From JANQPX01 sp965204405 (GTDB lineage: Bacteria; Pseudomonadota; Alphaproteobacteria; Geminicoccales; Geminicoccaceae): a stretch of DNA of 64,000 bases. Both the position numbers and the translations under genes were made by a program. The DNA lies in the NCBI GenBank assembly GCA_965204405.1, contig CBDBEN010000005.1:2480001-2544000 (forward strand), given 5' to 3'. Positions 27,596 through 36,238 of this stretch are shown here, in pieces. Position 1 is the first letter of the stretch; every line of letters begins with the position of its first letter. The notes beneath the pieces were generated by a model, which had not been told where the DNA came from, ran no database searches, and worked only from the letters and a program-made list of their open reading frames with translations.

Positions 27596-28114
27596 ATGTT
27601 TGACGCGATAGGGCAGATTCCGTACCGGCAAACGGTTCTTGCTGTTTTCGTGCTCATTGTCTTTGGCACCAGCGCCGCCGAAATGGCTTCCGAGTTCGTC
27701 GATGGCGAGACTCTGGGGTCGATGGGGACGATCTGTCGAGATTCGCCCTCAGAGCGATCATATTAGCTGTGCTGATCTACGAGTATCTCGGGCGCTCGGG
27801 GAACTGCGCGGGCAACTCAACAGGGCTCGCGGGCAGCTTGCTCAGCTCGATTCCAATGCTCAAAAATCGCCGGCCAGTACCGTGCCGTTATGCAAAAGCA
27901 GTTTGATGCCTGGCATCTAACCGCGAGCGAACAGGATGTCGTTATCGGGCTATTGAAGGGACTGTCCTTTCGGGAGATTGCTGAACTGCGTGAAAAAACA
28001 ATGCGCCAACAAGCGTCCAGTGTTTACCGGAAAGCCGGCTTGACGAGTAGAAACGAGCTGGCCGCTTGGTTTTTCGAGGACATGCTAAAGCCACCATCAT
28101 ACGGTGATGATTAG
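27596..28114 (+). pseudogene. Membrane LuxR-type HTH regulator, three frameshifts
   Basis: A start ATG (27596, AGGAG seven bases before) opens with a membrane helix (QTVLAVFVLIVFGTSAAEMA). After one added base at the GGGG near 27722 a second membrane helix appears (FALRAIILAVLIYEYLGR). After another at a GGGG near 27798 comes a coiled segment (ELRGQLNRARGQLAQLDSN). After a third at AAAAA near 27864 comes the LuxR-type helix-turn-helix (LTASEQDVVIGLLKGLSFRE and IAELREKTMRQQASSVYRKA). Restored length is about 174 residues. It is divergent from the multicopper oxidase and may regulate it. Confidence 0.75.
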
Positions 28115-28214
28115 CCTGCCATCAAGAAAGGCTTAACTCGTTGAATAAGATGGAGTTTTTCAAGTTTTCTTGCGGGCCGCATAACTAAGCTGGTTAAGTG
28201 TTTTTCAAGGCGGA

Positions 28215-28919
28215 CTAAGTATCGCCTGATCCGTCATCGCCAGCGTCGGCGATGGCATCGACATCGGCGCCGTCAGCGGTATCAGAGCCGACCTCGGTGC
28301 CCAGATCTGCACCGACGTCGACACCGAGGTCGGATCCCATATCGGTATCAGTTGTGGTTGGCTCGATGCTGCTGAAGGGAGCCGTCTCCACGTCCTCGTC
28401 TTCTTCCTCTTCACGTTCGCGCGCGAGCCTTGCTTCTTCTTCCAAAGCTGCGTCATCGTCATCCGGTTTTTCTTCCGCAGGCTTTTGCATATAGAGCGCG
28501 TTTCGGAAACCGAGCGGGTTGCGCAGGAAGCGCGGGAGAATGATCTCGACCACCGGCACGATTACCTGCACGGTGCCGTAACCGAAAAACCGCTGCCAGA
28601 AATCCTGGTCCATCTTGATGCCGCCAATGCGGTCGAGGGTGACATCGACCGTATCGCGGTTCGTCCAGCCGACGCGGTAGATCAGGCGCCGGTTGGTGAT
28701 ATAGGCCTTCTTGATGATCGTTTCCAAGATCTTGAGGGCGACCCAGACCACCGAGGCCAGCAGTGACAGAATGATGAGAGCGGATGTCAATCTGGAGGGG
28801 GCGAACGACCAGATAACCGAGCCGAGGACGACGACGAGAAGGAGCGGGAAAAGGGCCTTGAAGACATAGACCCAGTGATAGCCCGTCTTATAGACGATGC
28901 GTTCCCCTTCGAAGATCAT
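28215..28919 (-). CDS. PH-domain (bPH2, YdbS-like) membrane protein with acidic tail
   Basis: Two adjacent membrane helices (VFKALFPLLLVVVLGSVIW; LTSALIILSLLASVVWVALK) precede a bacterial PH domain (AYITNRRLIYRVGWTNRDTV with LDRIGGIKMDQDFWQRFFG). From about residue 155 the tail is low-complexity and extremely acidic: EEEARLAREREEEEDED, then D/G/S/T-rich near-repeats such as DMGSDLGVDVGADLG. The start is uncertain: ATG at 28919 or an upstream TTG at 28988. Paired with a second PH-domain gene just upstream. Function unknown; relatives are thought to act in envelope homeostasis. Confidence 0.75.
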   Translation of the reverse strand: MIFEGERIVYKTGYHWVYVFKALFPLLLVVVLGSVIWSFAPSRLTSALIILSLLASVVWVALKILETIIKKAYITNRRLIYRVGWTNRDTVDVTLDRIGGIKMDQDFWQRFFGYGTVQVIVPVVEIILPRFLRNPLGFRNALYMQKPAEEKPDDDDAALEEEARLAREREEEEDEDVETAPFSSIEPTTTDTDMGSDLGVDVGADLGTEVGSDTADGADVDAIADAGDDGSGDT

Positions 28920-29137
28920 CGGTGGATCTAACGCACGCACCTTCTCGATCCGGCATTCGTTGAACCTGGCCGCCGTGTTGATCAGCAAGTGATCTGGTTA
29001 GAAGGTAATCAAACCCCGCGCGGTTGCAAGCCCTCATCGATCAATGACCAAATGGTTGGGTGACGGAGCGCAGGGTCTGCCTGTCGATGAGATTTTTCAG
29101 GATTTCGTGCGGCCGGGCTCAGAGCCCGGGAATGCAA

Positions 29138-29683
29138 TCAGCCTTTTTTGGGAGGTTCTTCTTCCTTTTTGCCGGTTAGAGCGATGCGAAATCGTGCCGG
29201 GTTGGACATGTAGTTGGGCAACTCGATCTCACCGACACCGGCGCCGACCAGGACGAACTTGCCATAGCCCAATGTCTGGCCCCAGGCATCTTCCGCGATC
29301 TTATGACCGAGGATACGGTCCAGGCCAAGGTCCATGGTATTCTTCTTGGTCCAGCCTTTTTGCACGATCAGCCGCTTGTTGGTGATTACGACCTGGTTGG
29401 TCCACTTATACGCCATTTTTTTCAGGAAATGAGCAAGGGCAAACAGGATCGGCAGGGCAAGAACGAAGAGGATTGGCCCTGGTACACTAAGGAGCCAGGC
29501 GACGAAGACGGCAAAGAGAGTGGCGAGCAGCGGGCCTATGGAGCGAAGCGTATAGATCCAGTGAAACTTGGAAATATAGATGATTTCCTCTTCCGGTTGC
29601 AGCGTCTTCTTAGCGTAGAACGTGCCACTGTTCTTTCTTTCTTTTTCTTTTTTTCTTCCAGATAACAATGGCCTACGCATCAA
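29138..29683 (-). CDS. PH-domain membrane protein
   Basis: 181 residues. A very basic N-terminus (SGRKKEKERKNSG) precedes two hydrophobic segments (IGPLLATLFAVFVAWLLS; GPILFVLALPILFALAHFL) and a bPH2-type domain (VVITNKRLIVQKGWTKKNTM with LDRILGHKIAEDAWGQTLG). Same architecture as the downstream neighbour, which suggests an old duplication. The two genes are 150-220 bases apart on the same strand. A GC-rich hairpin (29113-29129) follows its stop but lacks a T-run. Confidence 0.78.
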   Translation of the reverse strand: MMRRPLLSGRKKEKERKNSGTFYAKKTLQPEEEIIYISKFHWIYTLRSIGPLLATLFAVFVAWLLSVPGPILFVLALPILFALAHFLKKMAYKWTNQVVITNKRLIVQKGWTKKNTMDLGLDRILGHKIAEDAWGQTLGYGKFVLVGAGVGEIELPNYMSNPARFRIALTGKKEEEPPKKG

Positions 29684-29980
29684 CGTTGCTGTCCAGGTTT
29701 AACGTTTTGAGGAGGATGTCCTTCTATCATAAAAAGTGGCGTGCGAAAGGTCCGATACCAAGGCCCAAGGGACTTTTTCGAAAAATTTTTGCCATGCATT
29801 GCAAGATCTGTCACCGAACTTGGCGTTGCCGGTCAAGATCGGTATTGTGGAGGGCTTGAAAACAAAGACGTGAGCGCACTCCGCCGATGATCAATCAGGG
29901 GCCATGGCTTGTCAGCCGCCTCGCCAGACCCCATTCAGCTGGCAGGGACGGGGTGATGGGCGAAAGACGTCATCCAGACT

Positions 29981-31072
29981 TTGTCTGACATCGAAAAAGA
30001 ACAAGTCCCGCGCTGGCAGAGGGCCGGCCGCCGGTTCGTGCTGCTGTTCCTTGTTCCGGCAGTCGCTATCCTGGCGGGGCTGAGCTGGTGGGCGGCGAGC
30101 GGTCGTTATGTCTCCACCGAGAACGCCTATGTGAAGGCGAGCATCGTTGCTGTCAGCGCTGACCTAGACGGCCGAGTGGTCGCCGTCGGTGTCAATGACG
30201 ATCAATGGGTCGAGCGCGGCGACGAGCTTTTCCGTCTTGATGCGAAAACACATGAGATCGAGCGTGATCGTGCGGCGGCGCGCATGGTTTCCGCGACGTA
30301 TCAGATCGAAGGCTGGCGCGCGGAATTCCGCGAGGTGCAAGCCGAGATCAAGGAAGCCGAGGAACGGGCCGGTTATTATAGTCAGCAGGCTGAGCGGCAG
30401 CGGGCGCTGGAGCGCCAGGGTATCGCTGCGGCCGTCCGCCTCGAAGAAGCGGAGCTTGAGCTGACGGCGGCGCGTACGAAAGTTGCGGCTTTGCAGGAAA
30501 AGCTGCGATCGGTGCTCGCCAAGCTCGGGGGCGATCCGGACATCGCGACGGAGCATCATCCTGCTTACCGCGAGGCGGTGACGGAACGGGAGCGGGCAGC
30601 GTTGCAGCTCGAAAAGACAACGGTGACGGCGCCGATCGCTGGAATTATCAGCCGCATGCGCCTGGAGCGAGGTGAGTGGGTGGAGGAGGGCGAACCGGTC
30701 TTTACCATCGTTAATCCTGAGAGCAGCTGGATCGAGGCCAATCTCAAGGAAACTCAGCTCACGCACATCGCCGTCGGCCAGTCGGTCTCCATTGGAATCG
30801 ACAGCTATCCTGACCATGAGTGGAGCGGCAAGGTTGCCAGTATCAGTGCGGCAACCGGGGCGGAATTTGCCCTGATCCCCCCTCAGAACGCCAGCGGGAA
30901 TTGGGTGAAGGTGGTGCAGCGTCTGCCGGTGCGGATCGACGTCGACCCTGTCGATAATCTTCCTCCCCTTCGCGCCGGCATGACCGCCAGCATCGAGATC
31001 GATACGGAACGCGAAACCTCGCTCTCGAAGCTCGTGGCCTCGACCTGGGCGAGCGTTCTCGGCACACCTTGA
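29981..31072 (+). CDS. HlyD/EmrA-family membrane-fusion (adaptor) protein
   Basis: 363 residues. One N-terminal membrane helix (FVLLFLVPAVAILAGLSWWA) is followed by a beta-barrel/lipoyl half-motif (VVAVGVNDDQWVERGDELF), a long coiled-coil hairpin (about residues 85-180), the second lipoyl half (TVTAPIAGIISRMRLERGEW) and the barrel (SWIEANLKETQLTHIAVGQS). EmrA-type adaptors link an inner-membrane MFS pump to an outer-membrane channel. No emrB or tolC gene is adjacent. The start is TTG; no in-frame ATG is suitable. Confidence 0.87.
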   Translation: MSDIEKEQVPRWQRAGRRFVLLFLVPAVAILAGLSWWAASGRYVSTENAYVKASIVAVSADLDGRVVAVGVNDDQWVERGDELFRLDAKTHEIERDRAAARMVSATYQIEGWRAEFREVQAEIKEAEERAGYYSQQAERQRALERQGIAAAVRLEEAELELTAARTKVAALQEKLRSVLAKLGGDPDIATEHHPAYREAVTERERAALQLEKTTVTAPIAGIISRMRLERGEWVEEGEPVFTIVNPESSWIEANLKETQLTHIAVGQSVSIGIDSYPDHEWSGKVASISAATGAEFALIPPQNASGNWVKVVQRLPVRIDVDPVDNLPPLRAGMTASIEIDTERETSLSKLVASTWASVLGTP

Positions 31073-31190
31073 GATCCCTTCCCCAAGATCCCGTCATTGT
31101 CCCATGTGCGGATTTTTGGCTAAGTTGGTGACGCGGCCACTTTGAGCGGCAAGACCACCTCGGAATGTCACCATTTCTGGATAGAGCGAC

Positions 31191-32336
31191 ATGACGTTCG
31201 AGCTCAGCGAAGAGCAGCAAGCCATTCTCGATATGGCGAAAGGATTTGCGGCCGAGCATATCGCTCCCAACGCTGATGCCTGGGAAGCAGCGGGCGGCAT
31301 GCCCAGAGAGATGCTGCAGGCGGTTGCCGAGCTTGGCATGGCGGCGATTTACGTGCGCGAGGAGTCCGGCGGCTCCGGTCTGTCCCGATTTGATGCGACC
31401 CTGATTTTTGAGGGACTCGCCTCGGGCTGTGCCTCCTTTGCTGCCTTCGTTTCGATCCACAATATGTGCGCCTGGATGATCGATAGGTTTGGCTCCGACA
31501 CGCTGCGGGAAGCGCGGCTTCCAGCGCTAGTTTCTATGGAGCAGATTGCCAGCTATTGCCTCACTGAGCCTGGCTCAGGCTCTGATGCGGCGGCGCTAAG
31601 GACGCGGGCGAAGCGGACGAGTGAGGGCTATGCGCTGAACGGGACCAAAGCGTTCATCTCTGGCGGCGGGTTTTCCGATGTTTATCTGGTGATGTGCCGG
31701 ACGGGAGAGGATGGACCGAAGGGCGTCTCGGCTATGCTGGTGGATGACGGCACGCCGGGCCTCAGCTTTGGCGCGCGAGAGAGGAAGATGGGTTGGGGAT
31801 GCCAGCCAACCGCGGCGGTGCAGTTCGATGACTGTCGCATTCCGTCTGGCAATCTGCTGGGCGAGGAAGGGGAAGGCTTTAAATATGCCATGGCGGGCCT
31901 CGATGGCGGGCGGCTTAACATCGCAGCCTGCTCCCTTGGTGCTGCACAGTCAGCCATGGACAAGGCACTGGCCTATGTCGGCGAGCGAAAAGCCTTCGGC
32001 CGGACGATCGATCAGTTCCAGGGGCTGCAGTTCAAGCTGGCGGACATGGAAACCGAGTTGCAGGCGGCCCGCATTTTTTTGCGACAAGCAGCCTCCAAGC
32101 TCGACAGCAATGCCGGCGATGCAGCCAAATTCTGTGCGATGGCCAAACGATTCGTTACCGACACGGCGTTCAGGGTTGCCAATGACGCGCTGCAGCTTCA
32201 TGGCGGCTATGGCTATCTCGCCGACTATGGCATCGAGAAGATCGTGCGCGACCTGCGCGTGCATCAGATCCTGGAAGGGACCAACGAGATCATGCGGGTG
32301 ATCATTGCAAGAGCCCTTCTGGCGGAGCGCGGCTGA
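31191..32336 (+). CDS. Acyl-CoA dehydrogenase, probably isobutyryl-CoA dehydrogenase
   Basis: 381 residues with family signatures CLTEPGSGSDAAALRT (FAD/substrate site) and LQLHGGYGYLADYGIEKIVR near the C-terminus (flavin-binding Q/G region). The base glutamate would be in HQILEGTNEIMR. First gene of a three-gene set whose other members act on later valine intermediates, so conversion of isobutyryl-CoA to methacrylyl-CoA is the likely reaction. Its stop overlaps the next start by 1 base. Confidence 0.88.
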   Translation: MTFELSEEQQAILDMAKGFAAEHIAPNADAWEAAGGMPREMLQAVAELGMAAIYVREESGGSGLSRFDATLIFEGLASGCASFAAFVSIHNMCAWMIDRFGSDTLREARLPALVSMEQIASYCLTEPGSGSDAAALRTRAKRTSEGYALNGTKAFISGGGFSDVYLVMCRTGEDGPKGVSAMLVDDGTPGLSFGARERKMGWGCQPTAAVQFDDCRIPSGNLLGEEGEGFKYAMAGLDGGRLNIAACSLGAAQSAMDKALAYVGERKAFGRTIDQFQGLQFKLADMETELQAARIFLRQAASKLDSNAGDAAKFCAMAKRFVTDTAFRVANDALQLHGGYGYLADYGIEKIVRDLRVHQILEGTNEIMRVIIARALLAERG

Positions 32337-33370
32337 TGGCGGATGTGGCGGTGCGGATCGAAGGTGCCGTCGGCCGGTTGACCATGGCGCGGCCGGAGGC
32401 GCTGAACGCGCTGACCTATGAGATGATGAACGAGATCGATGGCGCGCTTCGGCGCTGGGCAACGGATGACGACGTCGCGATGGTGGTCATTGATGCCGAG
32501 GGCGATCGGGCCTTTTGCGCCGGCGGCGATATCGCCGAACTCTACCACCGTACCAAGCGCGGCGATCTTGCTTACAGCCGGGACTTCTGGCGGGACGAGT
32601 ATCGCATGAATGCCCGCATCGCCAGTTACCCAAAGCCTTATGTCGCTCTGATGGACGGGTTGGTGATGGGTGGCGGTGTCGGGCTTGCCGGCCACGGTTC
32701 CCACAGGATCATGACCGAGCGAGCGATGGTCGCCATGCCGGAATGTGCTATCGGTCTGATCCCCGATGTCGGCGGCACATTCATCCTCAGCCGCTCGCCC
32801 GGCCATCTTGGCGAGTTTTTGGGACTGACCGGCGCCCGCATGGGGGCGGCCGATGCGATTCTGGCAGGATTTGCCGATAGGTATGTGCCTTCCGACCACC
32901 TCTCCGACCTCGTCACCGCCCTGATCGAGGCACCCGATCCGGCGACCATCGATCGGTTCGCCGAAATGCCGCCGCCGGGCGTCCTGGGCGGTCATCAGGC
33001 CGAGATCGACCGTGCTTTCGTTGGCGATGATATGGCATCGATTGCTGCCGCTCTGGATGAGCTTGACGGAAATAGCTGGCTGGATCGGTCAAAAAAGCAC
33101 CTGGCAAGGAACTGCCCGCTTTCCCTGCACACCACGCTTCGCATGATCCGTGAGGCACGGCATATGACGACCCTCGAAGAAGCACTAGCGATGGAATATC
33201 GTTTCTCCTGGCGCTCGCTTGAGCAGGGGGAGTTTCTGGAGGGCATACGTGCTGCGGTGATCGACAAGGATCGAGAGCCGCGATGGGCGAAACCGGGACT
33301 GGACGATGTTGGCGCCGACGATGTCGAGGCAATGCTGGCGAGCCTAGGCGACAATGAACTGAGTTTTTAG
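32336..33370 (+). CDS. 3-hydroxyisobutyryl-CoA hydrolase (enoyl-CoA hydratase/isomerase family)
   Basis: 344 residues, longer than a plain enoyl-CoA hydratase and typical of HIBCH proteins. Crotonase oxyanion-hole segments are AFCAGGDIAELYHRTKRG and GLVMGGGVGLAGHGSHRIM. The catalytic acidic residues lie in MPECAIGLIPDVGG, and the C-terminal HIBCH segment ends SWRSLEQGEFLEGIRAAVID. It releases 3-hydroxyisobutyrate in valine breakdown. The ATG overlaps the upstream stop (ATGGCG after GCTGATGG). Confidence 0.9.
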   Translation: MADVAVRIEGAVGRLTMARPEALNALTYEMMNEIDGALRRWATDDDVAMVVIDAEGDRAFCAGGDIAELYHRTKRGDLAYSRDFWRDEYRMNARIASYPKPYVALMDGLVMGGGVGLAGHGSHRIMTERAMVAMPECAIGLIPDVGGTFILSRSPGHLGEFLGLTGARMGAADAILAGFADRYVPSDHLSDLVTALIEAPDPATIDRFAEMPPPGVLGGHQAEIDRAFVGDDMASIAAALDELDGNSWLDRSKKHLARNCPLSLHTTLRMIREARHMTTLEEALAMEYRFSWRSLEQGEFLEGIRAAVIDKDREPRWAKPGLDDVGADDVEAMLASLGDNELSF

Positions 33371-33382
33371 GAGGCGGCGGAC

Positions 33383-34261
33383 ATGAGCAGGATCGGTTTT
33401 ATCGGGCTTGGTAACATGGGGGCGCCCATGGCCGCCAATCTGGCGAAGGCGGGGCATGATGTCATCGGTTTCGACGTCGCCGGCGTCCGTGCTGACGGCG
33501 TTGCCGCCGCAAACGATGCCAATGCTGCGGCCAATGGTGCCGAATTGGTGATCACGATGCTGCCGGATGGTCCGATTTTACGCAGGGTCTATCAGGAGAT
33601 CATGCCCGCCTGCGCCGCCGGCACTTGCATGATCGATTGCTCGACGGTGGATGTCGAAAGCGCCAAGGCTGCGCACGAGATGGCGGGAAAAGCTGGGCTG
33701 CTTTCGGTGGATGCGCCGGTTTCTGGAGGCGTTACGGGCGCTGCTGCCGGCACGCTCACTTTCATGGCGGGCGGCAGCGACGAGGCGTTTGCCAAGGCAC
33801 TGCCGCTGTTCGGGATCATGGGTCAAAAGGCGGTGCATTGCGGTGAGGCGGCAGCAGGGCAGGCGGCCAAGATCTGCAACAACATGATCCTTGGCATCTC
33901 GATGATCGGTGTTTGTGAGGCCTTCAATCTTGCGGACAAGCTCGGATTGGATCGGCAAAAAATGTTCGACGTGGTCTCGACCTCGTCGGGCTCCTGCTGG
34001 TCGATCAACACCTACTGCCCGGTGCCGAATGTCGGCCCGGCCAGTCCGGCGGACAATGATTACAAGCCGGGCTTTGCCGCCGATCTCATGGTGAAAGACA
34101 CCCGCCTCAGCCAGGAGGCTGCCGCGGCAACCGGTACCGCGACCCCGCTCGGCGCCCATGCCGCCGTCCTCTATCGGCAATTTGTCGAGGACCGCGGTCA
34201 GGGCAAGGATTTTTCCGGTATCATCCAGATGCTTCGCGAGATGGCGCGGCGTGCGGGTTAA
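33383..34261 (+). CDS. mmsB: 3-hydroxyisobutyrate dehydrogenase
   Basis: 292 residues of the beta-hydroxyacid dehydrogenase family. NAD-binding GFIGLGNMGAPMAANLAKAG is at the N-terminus, substrate-binding DAPVSGGVTGAAAGTLTFMA follows, and the catalytic lysine is in GQAAKICNNM. It oxidises 3-hydroxyisobutyrate to methylmalonate semialdehyde and completes the set with the two genes upstream (12-base gap, GGAGG before the start). No mmsA or dedicated methacrylyl-CoA hydratase is in the window. Confidence 0.93.
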   Translation: MSRIGFIGLGNMGAPMAANLAKAGHDVIGFDVAGVRADGVAAANDANAAANGAELVITMLPDGPILRRVYQEIMPACAAGTCMIDCSTVDVESAKAAHEMAGKAGLLSVDAPVSGGVTGAAAGTLTFMAGGSDEAFAKALPLFGIMGQKAVHCGEAAAGQAAKICNNMILGISMIGVCEAFNLADKLGLDRQKMFDVVSTSSGSCWSINTYCPVPNVGPASPADNDYKPGFAADLMVKDTRLSQEAAAATGTATPLGAHAAVLYRQFVEDRGQGKDFSGIIQMLREMARRAG

Positions 34262-34674
34262 CGCTCCTCGAAGCCCCAGATTTTGGGTGTCGCCAGTTCC
34301 AGGCTGTTGCCGGCGGGGTCGCGGAAGTAGAAGGATTTGGCGCCGTTTGGCCAGGTAACGTCCTGCTCGATGGTAACATCATGCTTGGCGAGCCGTTCTT
34401 TCCAGCGCTCCAAGTTCGCCTCAGCCATGGCGAAACAGGCATGTCCAGGGCCGTGGGCGCCGTGAGCCGGCACCGACCGCCCCTTTGCCGCGGCATTCGG
34501 TTCGAACAGCAGTAGCATGCCATCGCCGCATTTGAAGAACACGAAGAGGCCGTCTTTTCGGCTGTAAAGCTCCAGGCCCAGAATGTTGTGATAGAAGACC
34601 TCGGCAGCGGTGAGATCGTCGACATAGAGGATGGTCTCGAGGACGCCTTTGATTGGCGGCAGCGGCTGTTTCAT
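34258..34674 (-). CDS. VOC-superfamily (glyoxalase/dioxygenase fold) protein
   Basis: 138 residues with two beta-alpha-beta-beta-beta modules: ETILYVDDLTAAEVFYHNIL and GLELYSRKDG in the first, HACFAMAEANLERWKERLAK and FRDPAGNSLELATP in the second. Metal ligands are plausibly the H in GPGHACF and the E in NSLELA. It is convergent with mmsB and overlaps its last 4 bases. Substrate unknown; members include lactoylglutathione lyases, ring-cleavage dioxygenases and resistance proteins. Confidence 0.82.
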   Translation of the reverse strand: MKQPLPPIKGVLETILYVDDLTAAEVFYHNILGLELYSRKDGLFVFFKCGDGMLLLFEPNAAAKGRSVPAHGAHGPGHACFAMAEANLERWKERLAKHDVTIEQDVTWPNGAKSFYFRDPAGNSLELATPKIWGFEER

Positions 34675-34782
34675 ATTCGGTACGGAAGAGCCCCGACACT
34701 ACGCCGACAGAAGTCAGCATGCCCTTGGATTGCCAGGCCCTTTCTTCGAAGACGGTGGGAAACGAATGACGTGGTCATACCA

Positions 34783-35262
34783 CTAGCTGGCGCCTTTCTT
34801 GTGGGCCATTGCGACGCTCAACGTCTCCTCGCCGAAGAAGCATTGATAATCCACCAGGCAATAGGCGTATTCCACGAGGATCTCGACCGGCTGGTCGTCG
34901 CTCGCGTTAAAGGGCATGCGCACGGTCGCCGGCGGCTCGAAATAGCTGATGGTCTGGTCCTGATGCCGATGGGGGAGGGGAACCTGCCAGTCAATGCCGA
35001 CCTGGTCCGCAGGCGTGATCGTGATGCCGGGATCGGCGTTCAGCTTGGTCTTGCCCTCGGGCAGGATGGTGATCACCATTTCATCGGGCCGGCCTGTGTC
35101 GCCTGGCTCAACCCACGCGTCGATCTGCACCTCCGCTTCGATCTGGGGCGCATCACTTTGGAATTTCGAGATCAGATCCTCGAGCGAAGGCTTTGCCGTC
35201 TGTGCGTTGCCGGCTGTGGCCATCATGGCAAGAGCGGCTAGGATCGGAACGACGCGTCTCAT
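34783..35262 (-). CDS. Secreted protein resembling the DsbD N-terminal (alpha) domain
   Basis: 159 residues. The signal peptide MRRVVPILAALAMMATAGNA is cleaved before QTAKP. The mature part is a beta-rich domain whose C-terminal section reads VEYAYCLVDYQCFFGEETL. The two cysteines are spaced C-x5-C and followed by an aromatic and acidic stretch, as in the redox pair of DsbD-alpha (C-ADAGF-C). This suggests a periplasmic thiol carrier. The rest of DsbD (membrane and thioredoxin domains) is absent from the window. Confidence 0.55.
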   Translation of the reverse strand: MRRVVPILAALAMMATAGNAQTAKPSLEDLISKFQSDAPQIEAEVQIDAWVEPGDTGRPDEMVITILPEGKTKLNADPGITITPADQVGIDWQVPLPHRHQDQTISYFEPPATVRMPFNASDDQPVEILVEYAYCLVDYQCFFGEETLSVAMAHKKGAS

Positions 35263-35449
35263 GGATATCTCACACTTGGCTGATCGATGACGTGGCGAGC
35301 ATAACCGATCCTGTCACGAAGGTCTCGTAAGCTCGCCATCTTGTGACATTTAGTTGAATGTCTTCAACATATTCAATCTCAGCCAAACTCGGCCGCATAC
35401 CGTCTATCCTGGCGATTGACGGTGGAACCCAACTGATGTGGCCGTGCGA

Positions 35450-35788
35450 CTAGTAATAAAAGCCTGTGCTTGCGTAGAAGTTGCAGGATCCGTCGAGAAT
35501 GACGACGAAGAAAGCGCAGGCAAAGACCTGTGCGGAGAGAAGCAGTGCAACCTGTCCGGCATAGACCTCGCTCGGGGTCGGCTCGTATTCATGGTGTGCG
35601 TGGGCGCGGCGCTGGGAACTGCGGTATCTCTCGGTCGTCGTCACCAGATCGAGATCGTCGTGACGATGCTCGACATAGCGGTCTCTCTCGTTGGCAGCAT
35701 GGGTGACAGCCTGTTCGCGCCCGCCCGTAGCCGTGCAGGCCGATACCAGCAACATGATTGCCATAACTTGGGCTAAACGCCTGCGCAT
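35450..35788 (-). CDS. Putative lipoprotein, family not recognised
   Basis: 112 residues from the ATG at 35788. The N-terminus MRRRLAQVMAIMLLVSAC is a lipoprotein signal with lipobox LVSAC. The mature part is His/Arg-rich (HRHDDLDL; SSQRRAHAHHEYEP) and ends with a hydrophobic segment followed by CNFYASTGFYY. An upstream in-frame start would add a charged stretch before the signal and is less likely. Isolated between two hypothetical or unrelated genes. Confidence 0.55.
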   Translation of the reverse strand: MRRRLAQVMAIMLLVSACTATGGREQAVTHAANERDRYVEHRHDDLDLVTTTERYRSSQRRAHAHHEYEPTPSEVYAGQVALLLSAQVFACAFFVVILDGSCNFYASTGFYY

Positions 35789-35984
35789 CCTGCATGCCCC
35801 ACAATGTTCATTTGGATCCGCTGCCCTTGGTCGAGCGTGACAATAACAGGGCATGTATAACGATCAGTCTAGAATCAACCAAACAAGCTGAACAGCAGCT
35901 GAACGAAGGAAAAAGGTCGGAAAAAGCAGGGGCGAGCCATCACATGGTACGTTTGCATGGCGCTGACGAGAGACGATTTCGGCT

Positions 35985-36230
35985 TTATCCTCCCGCAATT
36001 TGCGGAATGACGTGGACTTCGCTGTTTGGCGGAATTTTTTCGAACAAGGCGTCCTGGTAGATTTGCCCGTCAATGGCGACCGCTATGCCCTGTTCGAGGT
36101 GGGGCTGCATCGAAGGATATCGCTCGCCGAGCTGCCGGAAGAGGTCCCGGACCGTGCTCACCTCAAGCTCGAACTCCGTCTGCCCCTCGGCAAAGCGGCG
36201 AAGCGCTCGGGTCAGCACGATCCTGGCCAT
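35985..36230 (-). CDS. MoaD/ThiS-like ubiquitin-fold protein of the molybdenum hydroxylase operon
   Basis: 81 residues from the ATG at 36230. The C-terminus PQIAGG ends in the Gly-Gly that sulfur carriers need for adenylation. The core (FELEVSTVRDLFRQLGERYP; VAIDGQIYQDALFEKIPPNS) matches the beta-grasp fold. It starts 8 bases after the hydroxylase large subunit and is the last gene of the operon. It could donate sulfur for the cofactor's essential sulfido ligand or for molybdopterin, or act as a protein tag. A dedicated MoaE or E1 enzyme is not nearby. Confidence 0.8.
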   Translation of the reverse strand: MARIVLTRALRRFAEGQTEFELEVSTVRDLFRQLGERYPSMQPHLEQGIAVAIDGQIYQDALFEKIPPNSEVHVIPQIAGG

Positions 36231-36238
36231 CTTCTTCG

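Noticed and set aside
29113..29129. Rho-independent terminator after the PH-domain gene
   Set aside because: The stem CCGGGCT/AGCCCGG is good but no T-run follows on the minus strand.
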